DNA of 64,000 nt from an uncultured Christensenella sp. (lineage in GTDB: Bacteria; Bacillota; Clostridia; Christensenellales; UBA1242). Below, in pieces: positions 17,411 to 27,800 of this stretch (the first letter of the stretch is position 1; every line of letters starts with the position of its first letter). The notes under the pieces were generated by a model. The model saw only the letters and a program-made list of their open reading frames with translations. It did not search any database and was not told the DNA's origin. A program made the position numbers and the translations under genes. Location: assembly GCA_910586385.1 (NCBI GenBank), contig CAJUGX010000002.1:62001-126000 (forward strand), given 5' to 3'.

Positions 17411-19378
17411 CTAAATATTCTCTTTTTTATTCAACCTCTTCTTCAAAAGTGCGATTTTGTTTCGAAGTTCAATCGCTCTCTCAAAGTCAAGTTGAGAAGA
17501 TGCAATTTTCATCATCGAGGTGAGCCTGTCGATTTCTTTTGGGATGTCTTTTCTTGCAATCTGATCTTTCTCAACTTTCTTGCTTATGTCAAGCGTATTC
17601 TTGATTTCTTTGATGATTGTCTTTGGCACAATTCCGTGTTTTTCATTGAATGCTTTTTGAAGTTTCCTTCTTCTGTTTGTCTCATCAATCGCCCTCTGCA
17701 TAGAGCCAGTGATTGTGTCCGCAAACATAATCACCCTGCCATTTGCATTTCTTGCAGCACGCCCAATCGTCTGCACAAGAGCACCCTCACTTCGAAGAAA
17801 CCCTTCTTTGTCCGCATCAAGGATGCAAACAAGCTCAACCTCTGGCATATCAAGCCCTTCTCTGAGCAAATTGATACCCACCAAAACATCAAATTCACCT
17901 TGTCTGAGCCCATTGATGATTTCAACTCTCTCCATGGTGTCAATCTCAGAATGAAGATACTTCACCTTAAACTCTCTGTCTGCCAAATATGTCGTCAAAC
18001 TTTCTGCCATCTTTTTGGTAAGCGTTGTCACAAGCACTCTCGCGCCGCGCTCAATCGTCTTTTTGCACTCAACCATAAGTTCTTCAACTTGATTTTTGAT
18101 TGGTCGGATTTCGATTTCAGGGTCAAGCAACCCTGTTGGTCTGATGACTTGCTCCACAACCTGTCCCGCCTTGTCAAGTTCGTACTTTGACGGAGTCGCA
18201 GAGACATAGATAGTTTGTTTAAGTTTTTTCTCAAATTCTTCAAACTTCAAAGGTCTGTTGTCTCTTGCGGCTTCAAGACGGAAACCAAACTCAACAAGAG
18301 AGTTTTTTCTAGCTTTGTCACCATTGTACATTGCTCTCACTTGTGGGATTGTCATGTGACTTTCATCAATGATTGTCAAAAAGTCTTTTGGAAAATAATC
18401 AATCAAAGTGTATGGAGGCTCGTCCGGTCGCCTGCCATCGAAATAACGAGAATAGTTTTCAATTCCACTGCAAAAACCAACTTCTCTCATCATTTCTATA
18501 TCATACGCAACACGCTGTCCAATTCTTTCAGCCTCAATAAGCTTCCCTTCCGCCTCAAACCTTGCGATCGCTTCTTCTCTGTCAGCTTCAATTTGAGAAA
18601 GAGCGTTTTTCAAAGTGTCTGCGCCAACGGCATAATGAGTCGCAGGATAAATTGCGACATAAGAAAGTTCGTTTATCATATTCCCTGTCACAGGATCAAA
18701 CTCAAAGATTTTTTCAATCTCATCTCCAAAAAATCTCACTCTTACCGCCATTTCAGATTGGTTCGCAGGGAAAATGTCAAGGACATCACCTTTCACTCTG
18801 AAAGTCGTTCTTTTGAAATCGATGTCATTTCGTGTGTATTGGATTGCGATGAGATGATTGATGAGGTCGTCTCTGTCAACCTCTTCCCCTGAACGCAACG
18901 AAATGTGAAGGTTGTGATATTCATCTGGACTCCCCAAACCATAAATGCAAGAAACCGACGCAACAATAATTGTATCTTTTCTTTCAAGAACAGATGATGT
19001 CGCAGAAGAGCGCAATTTATCAATATCCTCATTGACACTCATATCCTTTTCAATGTAAGTGTCAGTGGAAACAATGTATGCCTCTGGTTGATAATAGTCA
19101 TAATAACTTACAAAATATTCAACCCTGTTGTTTGGAAAAAACTCACGAAACTCGTTGCATAGTTGTGCTGCCAAAGTTTTGTTGTGAGCAATGACAAGCG
19201 TAGGTTTTTGCACCTTTTCAATGATGTTTGCCATTGTGAATGTTTTCCCTGAGCCAGTCACACCAAGAAGCACTTGATCTTTGAGTCCATCCTCAATCCC
19301 TTCAACAAGTTTTTCAATCGCCTCGGGTTGATCCCCCGCGGGCTTATATTTCGAACTTAAAACAAATTTCTCTTCCAT
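17411..19378 (-). CDS. uvrB: excinuclease ABC subunit B
   Basis: 655 aa, full length. 'YKPAGDQPEAIEKL' start motif, Walker A GVTGSGKTFT near 39-47, beta-hairpin 'YYDYYQPEAYI' near 92-102 that threads the damaged strand, 'IDESH' DEAD-type box near 338, helicase motifs 'LREGLDMPE' and 'QTIGRAARN', and a C-terminal UVR motif ('LDFERAIELRNKIALLKK') that binds UvrC or UvrA. UvrB verifies the lesion and recruits UvrC. The ATG has no Shine-Dalgarno; an extended -10 TGATATAAT ends 6 nt upstream, so this is another leaderless candidate. The downstream genes have their own promoters. Confidence 0.97.
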   Translation of the reverse strand: MEEKFVLSSKYKPAGDQPEAIEKLVEGIEDGLKDQVLLGVTGSGKTFTMANIIEKVQKPTLVIAHNKTLAAQLCNEFREFFPNNRVEYFVSYYDYYQPEAYIVSTDTYIEKDMSVNEDIDKLRSSATSSVLERKDTIIVASVSCIYGLGSPDEYHNLHISLRSGEEVDRDDLINHLIAIQYTRNDIDFKRTTFRVKGDVLDIFPANQSEMAVRVRFFGDEIEKIFEFDPVTGNMINELSYVAIYPATHYAVGADTLKNALSQIEADREEAIARFEAEGKLIEAERIGQRVAYDIEMMREVGFCSGIENYSRYFDGRRPDEPPYTLIDYFPKDFLTIIDESHMTIPQVRAMYNGDKARKNSLVEFGFRLEAARDNRPLKFEEFEKKLKQTIYVSATPSKYELDKAGQVVEQVIRPTGLLDPEIEIRPIKNQVEELMVECKKTIERGARVLVTTLTKKMAESLTTYLADREFKVKYLHSEIDTMERVEIINGLRQGEFDVLVGINLLREGLDMPEVELVCILDADKEGFLRSEGALVQTIGRAARNANGRVIMFADTITGSMQRAIDETNRRRKLQKAFNEKHGIVPKTIIKEIKNTLDISKKVEKDQIARKDIPKEIDRLTSMMKIASSQLDFERAIELRNKIALLKKRLNKKENI

Positions 19379-19384
19379 ACGCTT

Positions 19385-19390
19385 ATTATA
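19385..19390 (-). promoter_or_regulatory. extended -10 of uvrB (leaderless candidate)
   Basis: TGaTATAAT with 6 nt to the ATG at 19378; no convincing -35. No LexA-type operator was recognised here. Confidence 0.55.
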
Positions 19391-19439
19391 TCAAAACCCT
19401 TTTCTTTTTGCATAATTAATTTCCCACTTATATCAAAAA

Positions 19440-20009
19440 TCAAAACTCTTTCAAAATTTCCCGAAACTCTTTTTCAAATCTAGTACCCTTGTTGAAATGC
19501 CCTGCAGACTTAAAAACAATCTCTTTTGCCTTCAACGACTTCGCAAAAGACTTAAGTGCTTGTTGAGAAATAAAGTTGTCATCATCTCCATAAAAACTTA
19601 CTCGACTGTCACAAAGTTTCAAAAAGTCTTCAACACTTTTCAAGAAAAATGTCTCATTTGCCTTGTCAATGTTTTTTATAAGTTCAATCGAAGATGTCGC
19701 ATTGCTGAAATTGTTGAATCCAGCAACAGACACAAACTTTCCAATTTTCAGATTGTTCTCAATCAGATACTTTATAGAAAAAATCGCACCTGTCGAGTAC
19801 CCAACAAAAATACTGTTTCGGTCAATCATACTCTTGTACTGATCCAACACCTTTGACCAACTTTCAAATGATTGTCGGTGAATGTCAGGAAAGAGTGGAG
19901 CGATCACATTGTACTTTCCAATCTTTTCCAACTCTGTTTTCACAAAAGGAATCCAATACAAATTCTCTCCAAGTCTTGCATGGTGAATGATAAACACGTT
20001 TGCTTTCAC
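19440..20009 (-). CDS. RBBP9/YdeN-type alpha/beta serine hydrolase
   Basis: 189 aa. Starts at GTG 20009, chosen by AAGGAG 5 nt upstream. Fits the RBBP9/YdeN family: 'VFIIHHARLGENLYWIPFVKTELEK' start, nucleophile elbow GYSTGA near residue 94 (catalytic Ser), acid in 'YGDDDNFI' near 141, and His in 'AGHFN' near 168. Such small hydrolases cleave esters or peptides; the physiological substrate is usually unknown. The nucleophile elbow G-Y-S-T-G replaces the usual GHSLG. No signal peptide. The extended -10 (TGaTATAAT, 20032-20027) lies so close that the mRNA would begin at the Shine-Dalgarno itself. Confidence 0.82.
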   Translation of the reverse strand: MKANVFIIHHARLGENLYWIPFVKTELEKIGKYNVIAPLFPDIHRQSFESWSKVLDQYKSMIDRNSIFVGYSTGAIFSIKYLIENNLKIGKFVSVAGFNNFSNATSSIELIKNIDKANETFFLKSVEDFLKLCDSRVSFYGDDDNFISQQALKSFAKSLKAKEIVFKSAGHFNKGTRFEKEFREILKEF

Positions 20010-20065
20010 AATTTCTCCTTGAGAAAATTATATCACACTATTTGAAAAGTTGTATTCGTTTTTCC

Positions 20066-20425
20066 TCAACTTTTGAAAATTGCACGAAGGATGACTCCAA
20101 AGATAAAAGATATTGTCGCCAAAAAACAACTCCTGAGCACCAACAGCCCAAAAGTCTTTCTGCTCTTTTTGGTGTCCGCAACAAATGTCTGTCCACTCTT
20201 CTTCAACGTCACACAATAGAAATATCCATTCTTCCCATCAGAGACAACAAACTCAATGAGATTGTCATTTGAAAGTGAGACCATAATCTCATCAATCTCT
20301 TCCACAGACACAATGTATTTCTTTGCCAAAACCCCTGCAATCTCCTGCGGTGAAATAAGATGAGTTTTGTTTCTTTGACACTTGTTGCACAAATACGACA
20401 TAACCATTTTTTCTTTTCTTGTCAT
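20066..20425 (-). CDS. winged-helix-like small membrane protein (paralogue 1)
   Basis: 119 aa from ATG 20425; the open frame extends to a TTG at 20455, but alignment with the neighbouring paralogue puts the start at 'MTRKEKMVMSYL'. Residues 1-75 look like a winged-helix fold ('ISPQEIAGVLAKKYIVSVEEIDEIMVSL' as helix-turn-helix, 'YFYCVTLKKSG' as wing), followed by a basic linker and one C-terminal membrane segment (about 92-115). A CNKC pair sits near residue 13. It is divergent from a homologous gene 83 nt away. Not assigned to a named family. The structure suggests a membrane-tethered DNA-binding protein, or a tail-anchored protein with a wH protein-interaction domain; neither is shown. Confidence 0.6.
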   Translation of the reverse strand: MTRKEKMVMSYLCNKCQRNKTHLISPQEIAGVLAKKYIVSVEEIDEIMVSLSNDNLIEFVVSDGKNGYFYCVTLKKSGQTFVADTKKSRKTFGLLVLRSCFLATISFIFGVILRAIFKS

Positions 20426-20508
20426 ATCAAAATAAGTTTTCCCAAAACTTGCCAAATCATACGACGGGCAAATGTATATTGTCCTTGCAAGTAAGACAAA
20501 CTAAACCC

Positions 20509-20892
20509 ATGATAGACACAAAATCAAAACTTGTCCTCAACATCCTCGCCAAAGAATGCGGAAATGGAAACTATCACATCGTTGAAGTTTCTGACATAAT
20601 CATGTCTCTGCCAAGGCATTTTCGGATGGACAGTGAAGCCGTCAAACACATCCTGACCCACTTGGAAAGACAGGATATTATTTCCATAAAATATGATGAT
20701 GACGGCACATATTGCGTCGCAGTGCTCCCGTACGGCTTTGAGATTTTGGAAACTGAAAAACCAAAGCATTTCAAAAATCCAGAAGCCAAAAAAAGAATAA
20801 ATTTCCTAAATATTTTTCTAATACTTATTTCTTCATTTTTGGGTGCATTTTTAGGGGTAATTATTTGTTTTTATTTAATTAAATTATTTTGA
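20509..20892 (+). CDS. winged-helix-like small membrane protein (paralogue 2)
   Basis: 127 aa from ATG 20509. Same layout as the divergent neighbour: 'MIDTKSKLVLNILAKE' aligns with 'MTRKEKMVMSYLCNKC', 'YCVAVLPYG' aligns with 'YCVTLKKSG', then a charged linker and a single C-terminal membrane helix (about 100-124). Residues 20-75 form a plausible winged helix ('VSDIIMSLPRHFRMDSEAVKHILTHLE'). No Shine-Dalgarno is visible before the start. A TATATT at about 20474-20479 is the only -10 candidate. The 175-bp AT-rich stretch after it contains the terminators. Function unknown. Confidence 0.6.
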   Translation: MIDTKSKLVLNILAKECGNGNYHIVEVSDIIMSLPRHFRMDSEAVKHILTHLERQDIISIKYDDDGTYCVAVLPYGFEILETEKPKHFKNPEAKKRINFLNIFLILISSFLGAFLGVIICFYLIKLF

Positions 20893-21039
20893 AAAATTAA
20901 ATTATAATAAAAATATATAATAAAAAATTAAATAATTAAAATCGCTGAAAATTCCATTTTATCGAATGAGTGGCGATTTTGATATTATTTTAATTATTAT
21001 TTTTGATTTAATAAAACAATTTATTTTTTATTAAAAATA
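20893..21039. other. AT-rich spacer with an embedded G+C island
   Basis: Almost pure A/T, except about 20938-20982, where AAAATCGC and GCGATTTT frame a long-loop hairpin followed by T-rich DNA. It probably terminates the plus-strand paralogue. No ORF. Confidence 0.5.
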
Positions 21040-21070
21040 AAATAGGTCAAATTATTTGACCTATTTTTTA
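21040..21070. terminator. terminator of radC (symmetrical)
   Basis: Twelve-bp stem AAATAGGTCAAA/TTTGACCTATTT with a 3-nt loop, T-rich on both outer sides. It lies directly after the radC stop (21068-21070). Confidence 0.8.
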
Positions 21071-21808
21071 ATTTGAAATATTTTTGAATGCAGTTTTAAG
21101 TTGCTCAGTGTCAAAATATGTCCTTACCAACCTTTCGTCCATCTGACTATAAACTCCGTCTTCACCAACAATATATGAGTCAACCAAATTCACTCCGCAA
21201 GTCATACAAACTTGTTTTACAATTGCAAAACTTTTGTTGTCACTTTCAGACGGTGTTGACTTGCCATAAGGATGACAATGTGCAACAACCAAGTGAGCTG
21301 GTTTTGATGAAGCCAGAAAATTTGTAAGATCCAAAACTGAAAGTCCAACTCTGCCGGCATCATTCATAGAAATGTTTCTGCGATGAGTTATGATGTTGCC
21401 GGCACTGATTGCAAGCATTATCATATTTTCGACAGTCCTGAATCTGAGGCAATCTTCAACCACACTAATGATGTCAGCCTTGCAATTCACGACAAACTTT
21501 TTGCCCATCCTTCCAGATGTATAGTGGAAAAACATTTCTCTAAACAAAGTTATCTTTTTGGCAGACCTTTCATTGATACCTTTCACACTCATCAAGTCAT
21601 TTATATCTGCTTCAACAATTTGTGTGAAAGTTTCAAACTTGTCCAAAAGCCTATGAGCAAGCGGATTGACATCACCTCTTGGAAAGATGTAAGTCAAGAA
21701 GAATTCAACAACTTGCACATCACTCATTGCATCAACGCCTGCCTTGCTGGCAAGGTCAACCAATCTTGCTCTGTGTCCCTCGTGCAAATTCTTCTCAACT
21801 TCTTTCAT
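21068..21808 (-). CDS. radC: RadC/JAB-domain protein
   Basis: 246 aa. The open frame reaches 21835, but TAGGAGG stands 9 nt before the ATG at 21808, which also begins at the conserved 'HEGHRARL' region. N-terminal helix-hairpin-helix part ('LMSVKGINERSAKKI') followed by a JAMM-like MPN domain with HCHPYGKSTPSESD near residue 187 (HxHP...SxxD, the metal site). RadC proteins are named for recombination repair but their activity is unproven; they are a putative metal-dependent hydrolase. It begins 20 nt after the stop of the 20-kb lipoprotein gene and has no separate promoter visible, so it may depend on read-through from that gene. Confidence 0.9.
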   Translation of the reverse strand: MKEVEKNLHEGHRARLVDLASKAGVDAMSDVQVVEFFLTYIFPRGDVNPLAHRLLDKFETFTQIVEADINDLMSVKGINERSAKKITLFREMFFHYTSGRMGKKFVVNCKADIISVVEDCLRFRTVENMIMLAISAGNIITHRRNISMNDAGRVGLSVLDLTNFLASSKPAHLVVAHCHPYGKSTPSESDNKSFAIVKQVCMTCGVNLVDSYIVGEDGVYSQMDERLVRTYFDTEQLKTAFKNISN

Positions 21809-21828
21809 CTCAATTCCTCCTATGTGTT

Positions 21829-24800
21829 CTAGCAATGTGTAAATGCTCCCGCACTGTTTACAGTCTCACCACTTGTCCAAGAAATCTTTGCATGTCTGTC
21901 GCCGCCTTGAACCTTGTAGGTATGGTTCTTCCAATTCCAATACTTATGCGCGAAAATATGTTCGTAAACATAGATTTTCTTCACATAGACTGAATTTCCT
22001 TTTCCAGTAGATGATACACCACCGCTGCTGGTGAAATTGCTTGAATTAAATTTAGCAAACTCACCGTTTATATTGTTCAACCAAGAACTATCCCAGTTCC
22101 ATGAATTGCCGTATCCGGAGTGCTCAACGTATCCATAGCTTGTACTGTTGCAGAATGTGTTTCCTTTAGCTCCAAAGAGACATATGAACCTTCCGTCTGT
22201 TCTTGAGAAAGTTGATGTGTAACTAGCACTTCCATCGCTTCCATTGGCACCTTGATCGGACTCAGTTCCTCCATTTCCTGAAGTATACAACTTAAATCCA
22301 CTGTTAACTGAAGATCCATCACCTACTTTCACAATTCTTCCAAATCCGCCAATACCTGAGTTTCCTCTGTATTGAGTGAGAGTTGAAATGTGCAAAGTTT
22401 TTGAATCACCATTTGAACCTGCTGCACCGGCTTTGCCGCCACCATATGCTTTACCATCAAACCAACCGTGACTGCCATCACCGCCATAACCGCCAATTGA
22501 TGAACGTCCTACAAGCCTAAGTCCATTTGCGCCAACTGCTGTTGCTACAATTTTTCCACCATCTTTACCGTCACTTCCAGCACCTCCGTCTCTATTACCA
22601 GACGAACGGGTTTTCCAATCCGTTTGGCTGTCGTCCTTCAACACATTGTATGACTCTGTTGCATTGCTTGACTTCACTGCATCTCCAGCAACAAGCACTG
22701 CAGTGCCATTTGTATCAAATCCATCGTGTGTTGACAATGTTGTTTGCACAGAATATCCTTGTGGAGCATTCAAACCTGTTATTGAAACATGGTTTTTGAT
22801 GTCAATTTTTGAATCATCTTCTGTTTTATAATAATCGGTATAGACTTTTGAATCGGCATATCCTACGGTTGTTGTATTGTATGGCAAATTTCTGATTGAT
22901 CCATACAATGTTGTATTTGAAATTGTCACATTTTGATTTATGCCTTTGGCAAACAATGATCTTGTCTCCGACACTCCAGTTACTCCGCCAGCAAAAACAA
23001 CATCTCTGATAACCAAATTGCCAGAATCTTCAGGGACAATTGCTCCAAACAAAGAATTTCCATCAGAAGCGAATCTTACAATGTAATTTGCACCAATGAT
23101 GCTCTTTTGAAGTTTATCTTTTGATGCTCCCATATTGATATCTCCAGCAAGAAGCACATAATCTGCCTCACCGTCAACAGATGTGCTGCCTGTAGTATAC
23201 AACCTGTTTCCAGATTCAAATCTAGCATTCCACTCAACCTCATAAGTACCACCAGAAGAGAATGTTATTGAATCATTTGTTGTTGAACCAGGCTCCCCAT
23301 CTTTTGTATATTTGATTTCTTGAGTAGTTGCTCCAGATATTGTGATTGTCTGAGAATGTCCATATGACAATTGAACCTTTGCTAACAAATCATCTTGCAT
23401 TGGTACGTCACATTTTGCATTGATTTGTAGAGTTTCAGATGTACCCCTTACCGCTATAATGTTTTTGCTGTCATAATCAACCACAATTGTATCAATTACC
23501 ACATCGGCTTTGTCAACTTTCTGACTATAGAACACATCAGAAGAAACTTCTGCACCAATAGCATATTTCCCCGCACCAATGATGAGACCCTTGTCATCTC
23601 CTGTTCCAAATACATAATTCTTGTCAACACTATGGAATCCAGCAGTACAGCCGTCCCAACTCTGTGTTATGGTTTCTGAATTTCCTGAGTCATCAACTTC
23701 GGTATAGGTCATTGAGCCCGCAACGATTTCAATTGGAGTGTAAATATAATTTATATACTCCATATCACCATCTGAATACTCAAGCTCGATTATGCCATTT
23801 TCCCAAATCTTATATTCATATGTATAGATGGTTGAACTGAGTTTACCAATCTTTTCATATCGCTTCTTTGTAGAAACATATTTCAACTTACCAAAACCAA
23901 AAAGGTTGTCGCTTCCTTTTTCGAGTGTATAAGTTGTTGTTTCATCAGCGTCATTTCTTGTGTCAGTAAACTTGATTGTGGATACGCCGCCATCCCCATT
24001 TTCGGAATATTCACCAAAATTTTTTATCTCTCTCTCAAACTCAACGTTTGCTGTCTTGTAGACAAGCCTATCTCCAAGTTTTATGTCTCCGATTGGACCG
24101 CTTGTTGTGTTGTCGAAGTACTTGCTGAAGTACTTGATTTCAGCAACTTGTCCATCTCTCACCATTTCAAGTTGGAAAGATTTGTTTGCTGCCGCACTTG
24201 TAAGTTCTGCAGTGAAATGATAGTTGAACGAAACCTCAACACTTCTAAGCTTTGTTGCCTCGATTCCCCCAACATTGATTGGTGTCACCTTCCAATCATC
24301 GTCCACTGTCGAAAGATTTTCAAACTCTGCACTTGTACCAGTATACTCAGCAACAAAACTTGTGAAAGTTTGTGTCAAATGGAAAATTTGCTTTTCCCCA
24401 CTGAATTTCTTTCTTTCAGTGTCACCCTCAAGACTTATCACTCCACCAAAAATAGTGTCACTTATGGTTGAAATGTTTGCTGGATTTTTCTCATCTGGAG
24501 TATTTCTATAACCTGATTTATCAGAAATACCAACATACATAGAAGCTGTTTGACCTGATGCCCAGTTGATAAAGTTTTGAGCGTCAGCACCACTCACGGA
24601 AATATTTGTTCCATCAGAAGTGATTGTCACATTTGTTCCGTTGAATGTGAATGCAGATCCATTCCAATAAACTGCAACACCAGAAGTGCCATCTGAAATG
24701 TTGTAAGCAAAGACATTTGATTTGCTCATTCCAATGCTTGAAATGAAGTTGTTTTCTGAAATTGTGTAAACTCCTGCACTTTCGCTGAAACTTGAAAGCG

Positions 24801-27800
24801 CTGGGAATGCTGTTTTGCTTACAGTATCAAAGTTTTCAAAAGTATATTTGAAGTTTGCTTCTGACTTGTTTTCCAAATTGTCAGCTGTCATTACATTTGA
24901 AGTAATATCAAATTTTACATCATAGATCTGTGTCACCATAAACTTCTTTATGTAATTTATCTTGAGTTCATTTCCATCCAAAACGCTCTTTTGAGTGTTT
25001 GAGTTGATTCCACTTCCTGTCACTCTAATTTGGTCATTGACAACCGTAACAGTCAAGTTTGAAAGTGTGTCAACGGTTGCTTTACCAATCTCATATGTGA
25101 CTCCAGGTTCATCACTGGTCTTTCCAGACATCAAATTGATCTCATCTTGCAAACTTTCATCCAAACCTGAAATAGGAATGATCAATGTGTTGCCTTGCAT
25201 ATAACTGTTGTTTTCTTTCAACTTAAATTTCAAGTCTCCTCTTACATTGAGTCGAACTGCAATATTTTGAGATATTGCTTTTGCAAAGTAAAGCACTGGA
25301 TGAGCATTGCCATTCAAGCCAGTCACTTTGACAGAAGAAAGTTTTCTGTCATCTCCAGTACCCGTGTAAACTTTTTCAATGTCATACTCGCTATAAGAAG
25401 GTTGAGTGCCACAAATGAATTCAATTGAGTTCTTTGTGATCAAACTGTCATTGACAGCATCGCAGCCAGAAAGGTTAAACTCAATAGGGTTTGTCAACTC
25501 TGCACTGAATGGAGTCAAAATTGCAGTCACATGATTTGCTGTCTTTGCAACTCCGACATTTGTGCCATTAACATTTATAAAATCTACATTTGAATCAACA
25601 TCATCCTTTTCAATCTTTGTGTCAATTTCTCTAATTTTTTCATTCACTCCGCTTACACTTGTCACAAGCAAGTTGTCTGAAGCACCTGTACCTACAAAAT
25701 GAGAATATTTGTTGACATGTTGCAAAATTGCATCATATCCATCAAAATTCATCCAAGTATCACCCCAATAACCAGACAAAACTGATGATGAGTAGTATTC
25801 TGTTGAGGCAGTCAAGGACTGATCATATGATGTATCTTTGCCGTCTGCATTTTTGTAAAGATCGCTATAACTTGCACTTTTAATACCAACTGTCCATATT
25901 GCAGCAGAATTAACATGTCTTTCGGTTTCATTAGGCGATGACGATGTGTATGAACCATTGTTTTCTGATATTGTCACAACACCACCATAATATCCAGCAC
26001 CTCTCTCAGCAGATCCGCCAACTCCTTTATAACTGCTGTTTACATTGTCAGCGTTAATATTATTGACAATCGCACTATAATATGGATGACTCGATGTGAT
26101 TGTTCTTTCAATTTTGTCAACACCATAAACTCTTGCTGGAAAGCCGTATGAATCCAAACCGCTGATATTCAGTCCAACACTGCTTGTGCCATTTGAACTG
26201 CTGCCGGTCTTAACCCTTGAAGTGAATTTTCCAGCATAATTTTTTCCATCACCATCAAGCATCAATTGTCTCTTGAATGTTAGATAACTCGTTGTGACAA
26301 ATTCACCAATATTTCCATCATTCTTTACATTGTTTGTTGTTGTCGAATTTGTTTTACCAATTGAACCACTTTCAGCATAACCCAAACCATAAGCATTGAC
26401 CATTCTAAAATTATTAGGATTATATTTCATTGTGATTTTATAGCACAAATCTTCAGGTTCTGTTTCAGCACTGCTGGTTGTCTCCGTACCGCTATCTTTC
26501 GCCACTTCAATGGCATATTTCCCCTCTTCTTTTCCAAGCGCTTGAACTGGACCATCGTTGATAGATCCAGTCATTGTCAACTTCAACGCATAACCAACAA
26601 TTCCACCTGCATAAGAAATGCCAATTACACTTGTAGAAGAAATGACTCCGCTGCTATAATTTCCAGAGCCAACAAGAGCAACGTTGTAGCAGTTTTGGAT
26701 TTTAGTAGTATTGTTATCAAGTCCATAAGCATATCCAACAATACCGCCAGAAACAACATTTTTGCTCAAACTTCCGTCAAAATTGCTCAAAACAGAGTTT
26801 GCATTGTAAGAATGTGAAACAGTTCCTCTGTTCAATCGTCCAACAATACCACCTGTGATTGCATGGACAGAATTGTTGCTGCCCTCTATCACTTTGCTAT
26901 TGCTGAGTTTAATGGTCTTAACAGTTGGACCAACTCCAGGTGTTGGACTATCTTTTCCTGGGCTGTTTATCAAAATACCTGCGTTTGAAGCATATTCAAC
27001 ACTTGATGCATCTCCGCCACTCTCAGCAGTTGTTCCCAAAACACCAACAACGCCACCAATGATTGCGTTCTTTTGTTTGTTTGTGATATTTACCAAACTT
27101 TCAACTCGTGTTGCATCCCCATTCAAAGTACCTACAACACCGCCTATCACAGAAACATTGTTACTGCTGTTTGTGGCAATATCTCCCACAACGGTAATAT
27201 CTGCAATTGAACCTATCACACTTGAAGCCAACAATCCAGCATTCAAAGTAGTAGGAGTCATTTTTCCATTGATAAGTCTGATATCTCTGACTGAGCCAGT
27301 CAATATACCAAACAATCCAGTGTACATTGTTACGCCGCTCAAGTCAATGGTGTTTCCATTTCCATCAAGGACAAACCCTTCATACCCCATCGCATTTCTT
27401 GTATAATGGTTGGAAGTATCCAGGCCTGTGGTTGTATTTTTTTGCATTTTCAACAATGCAAATCCATATCTCATAATAAACTTGTATTTCTTTCCTGAGG
27501 TATTGTTTGTGACAGTTTCAAGCATCTGTTCAAATTTGCCGACACTTGGGATTCCGAAATACCATGCCCCATCTTCATCATACTTATCCTCGTCTTTACT
27601 TGACAATGCACTTCGTTTTTCCTCAATTATAATTTCGCTGTATGGCACTGGAGTATACTCATAGCCAGTGACTTTTCCAGTTGAATCTTTTATCTTGTCA
27701 CGAGTGTAAGTTGTTGAATTTTTCAAATATCCAAAACCATGAGAAGCATATCCATAGTTTGTATATCTTGAGAAGTACCATGTATTTTCACTTATCTTAT

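Noticed and set aside
20893..21067. A replication origin in the AT-rich spacer.
   Set aside because: No DnaA-box cluster, no dnaA/dnaN neighbour; the low-complexity A/T is better explained as terminator DNA.
26855..27406. A 183-codon plus-strand open frame inside the giant gene.
   Set aside because: It is antisense to a continuous coding frame, has no RBS or promoter, and its hydrophobic Pro/Leu/Thr composition is the expected mirror of Gly/Asn/Val-rich coding.
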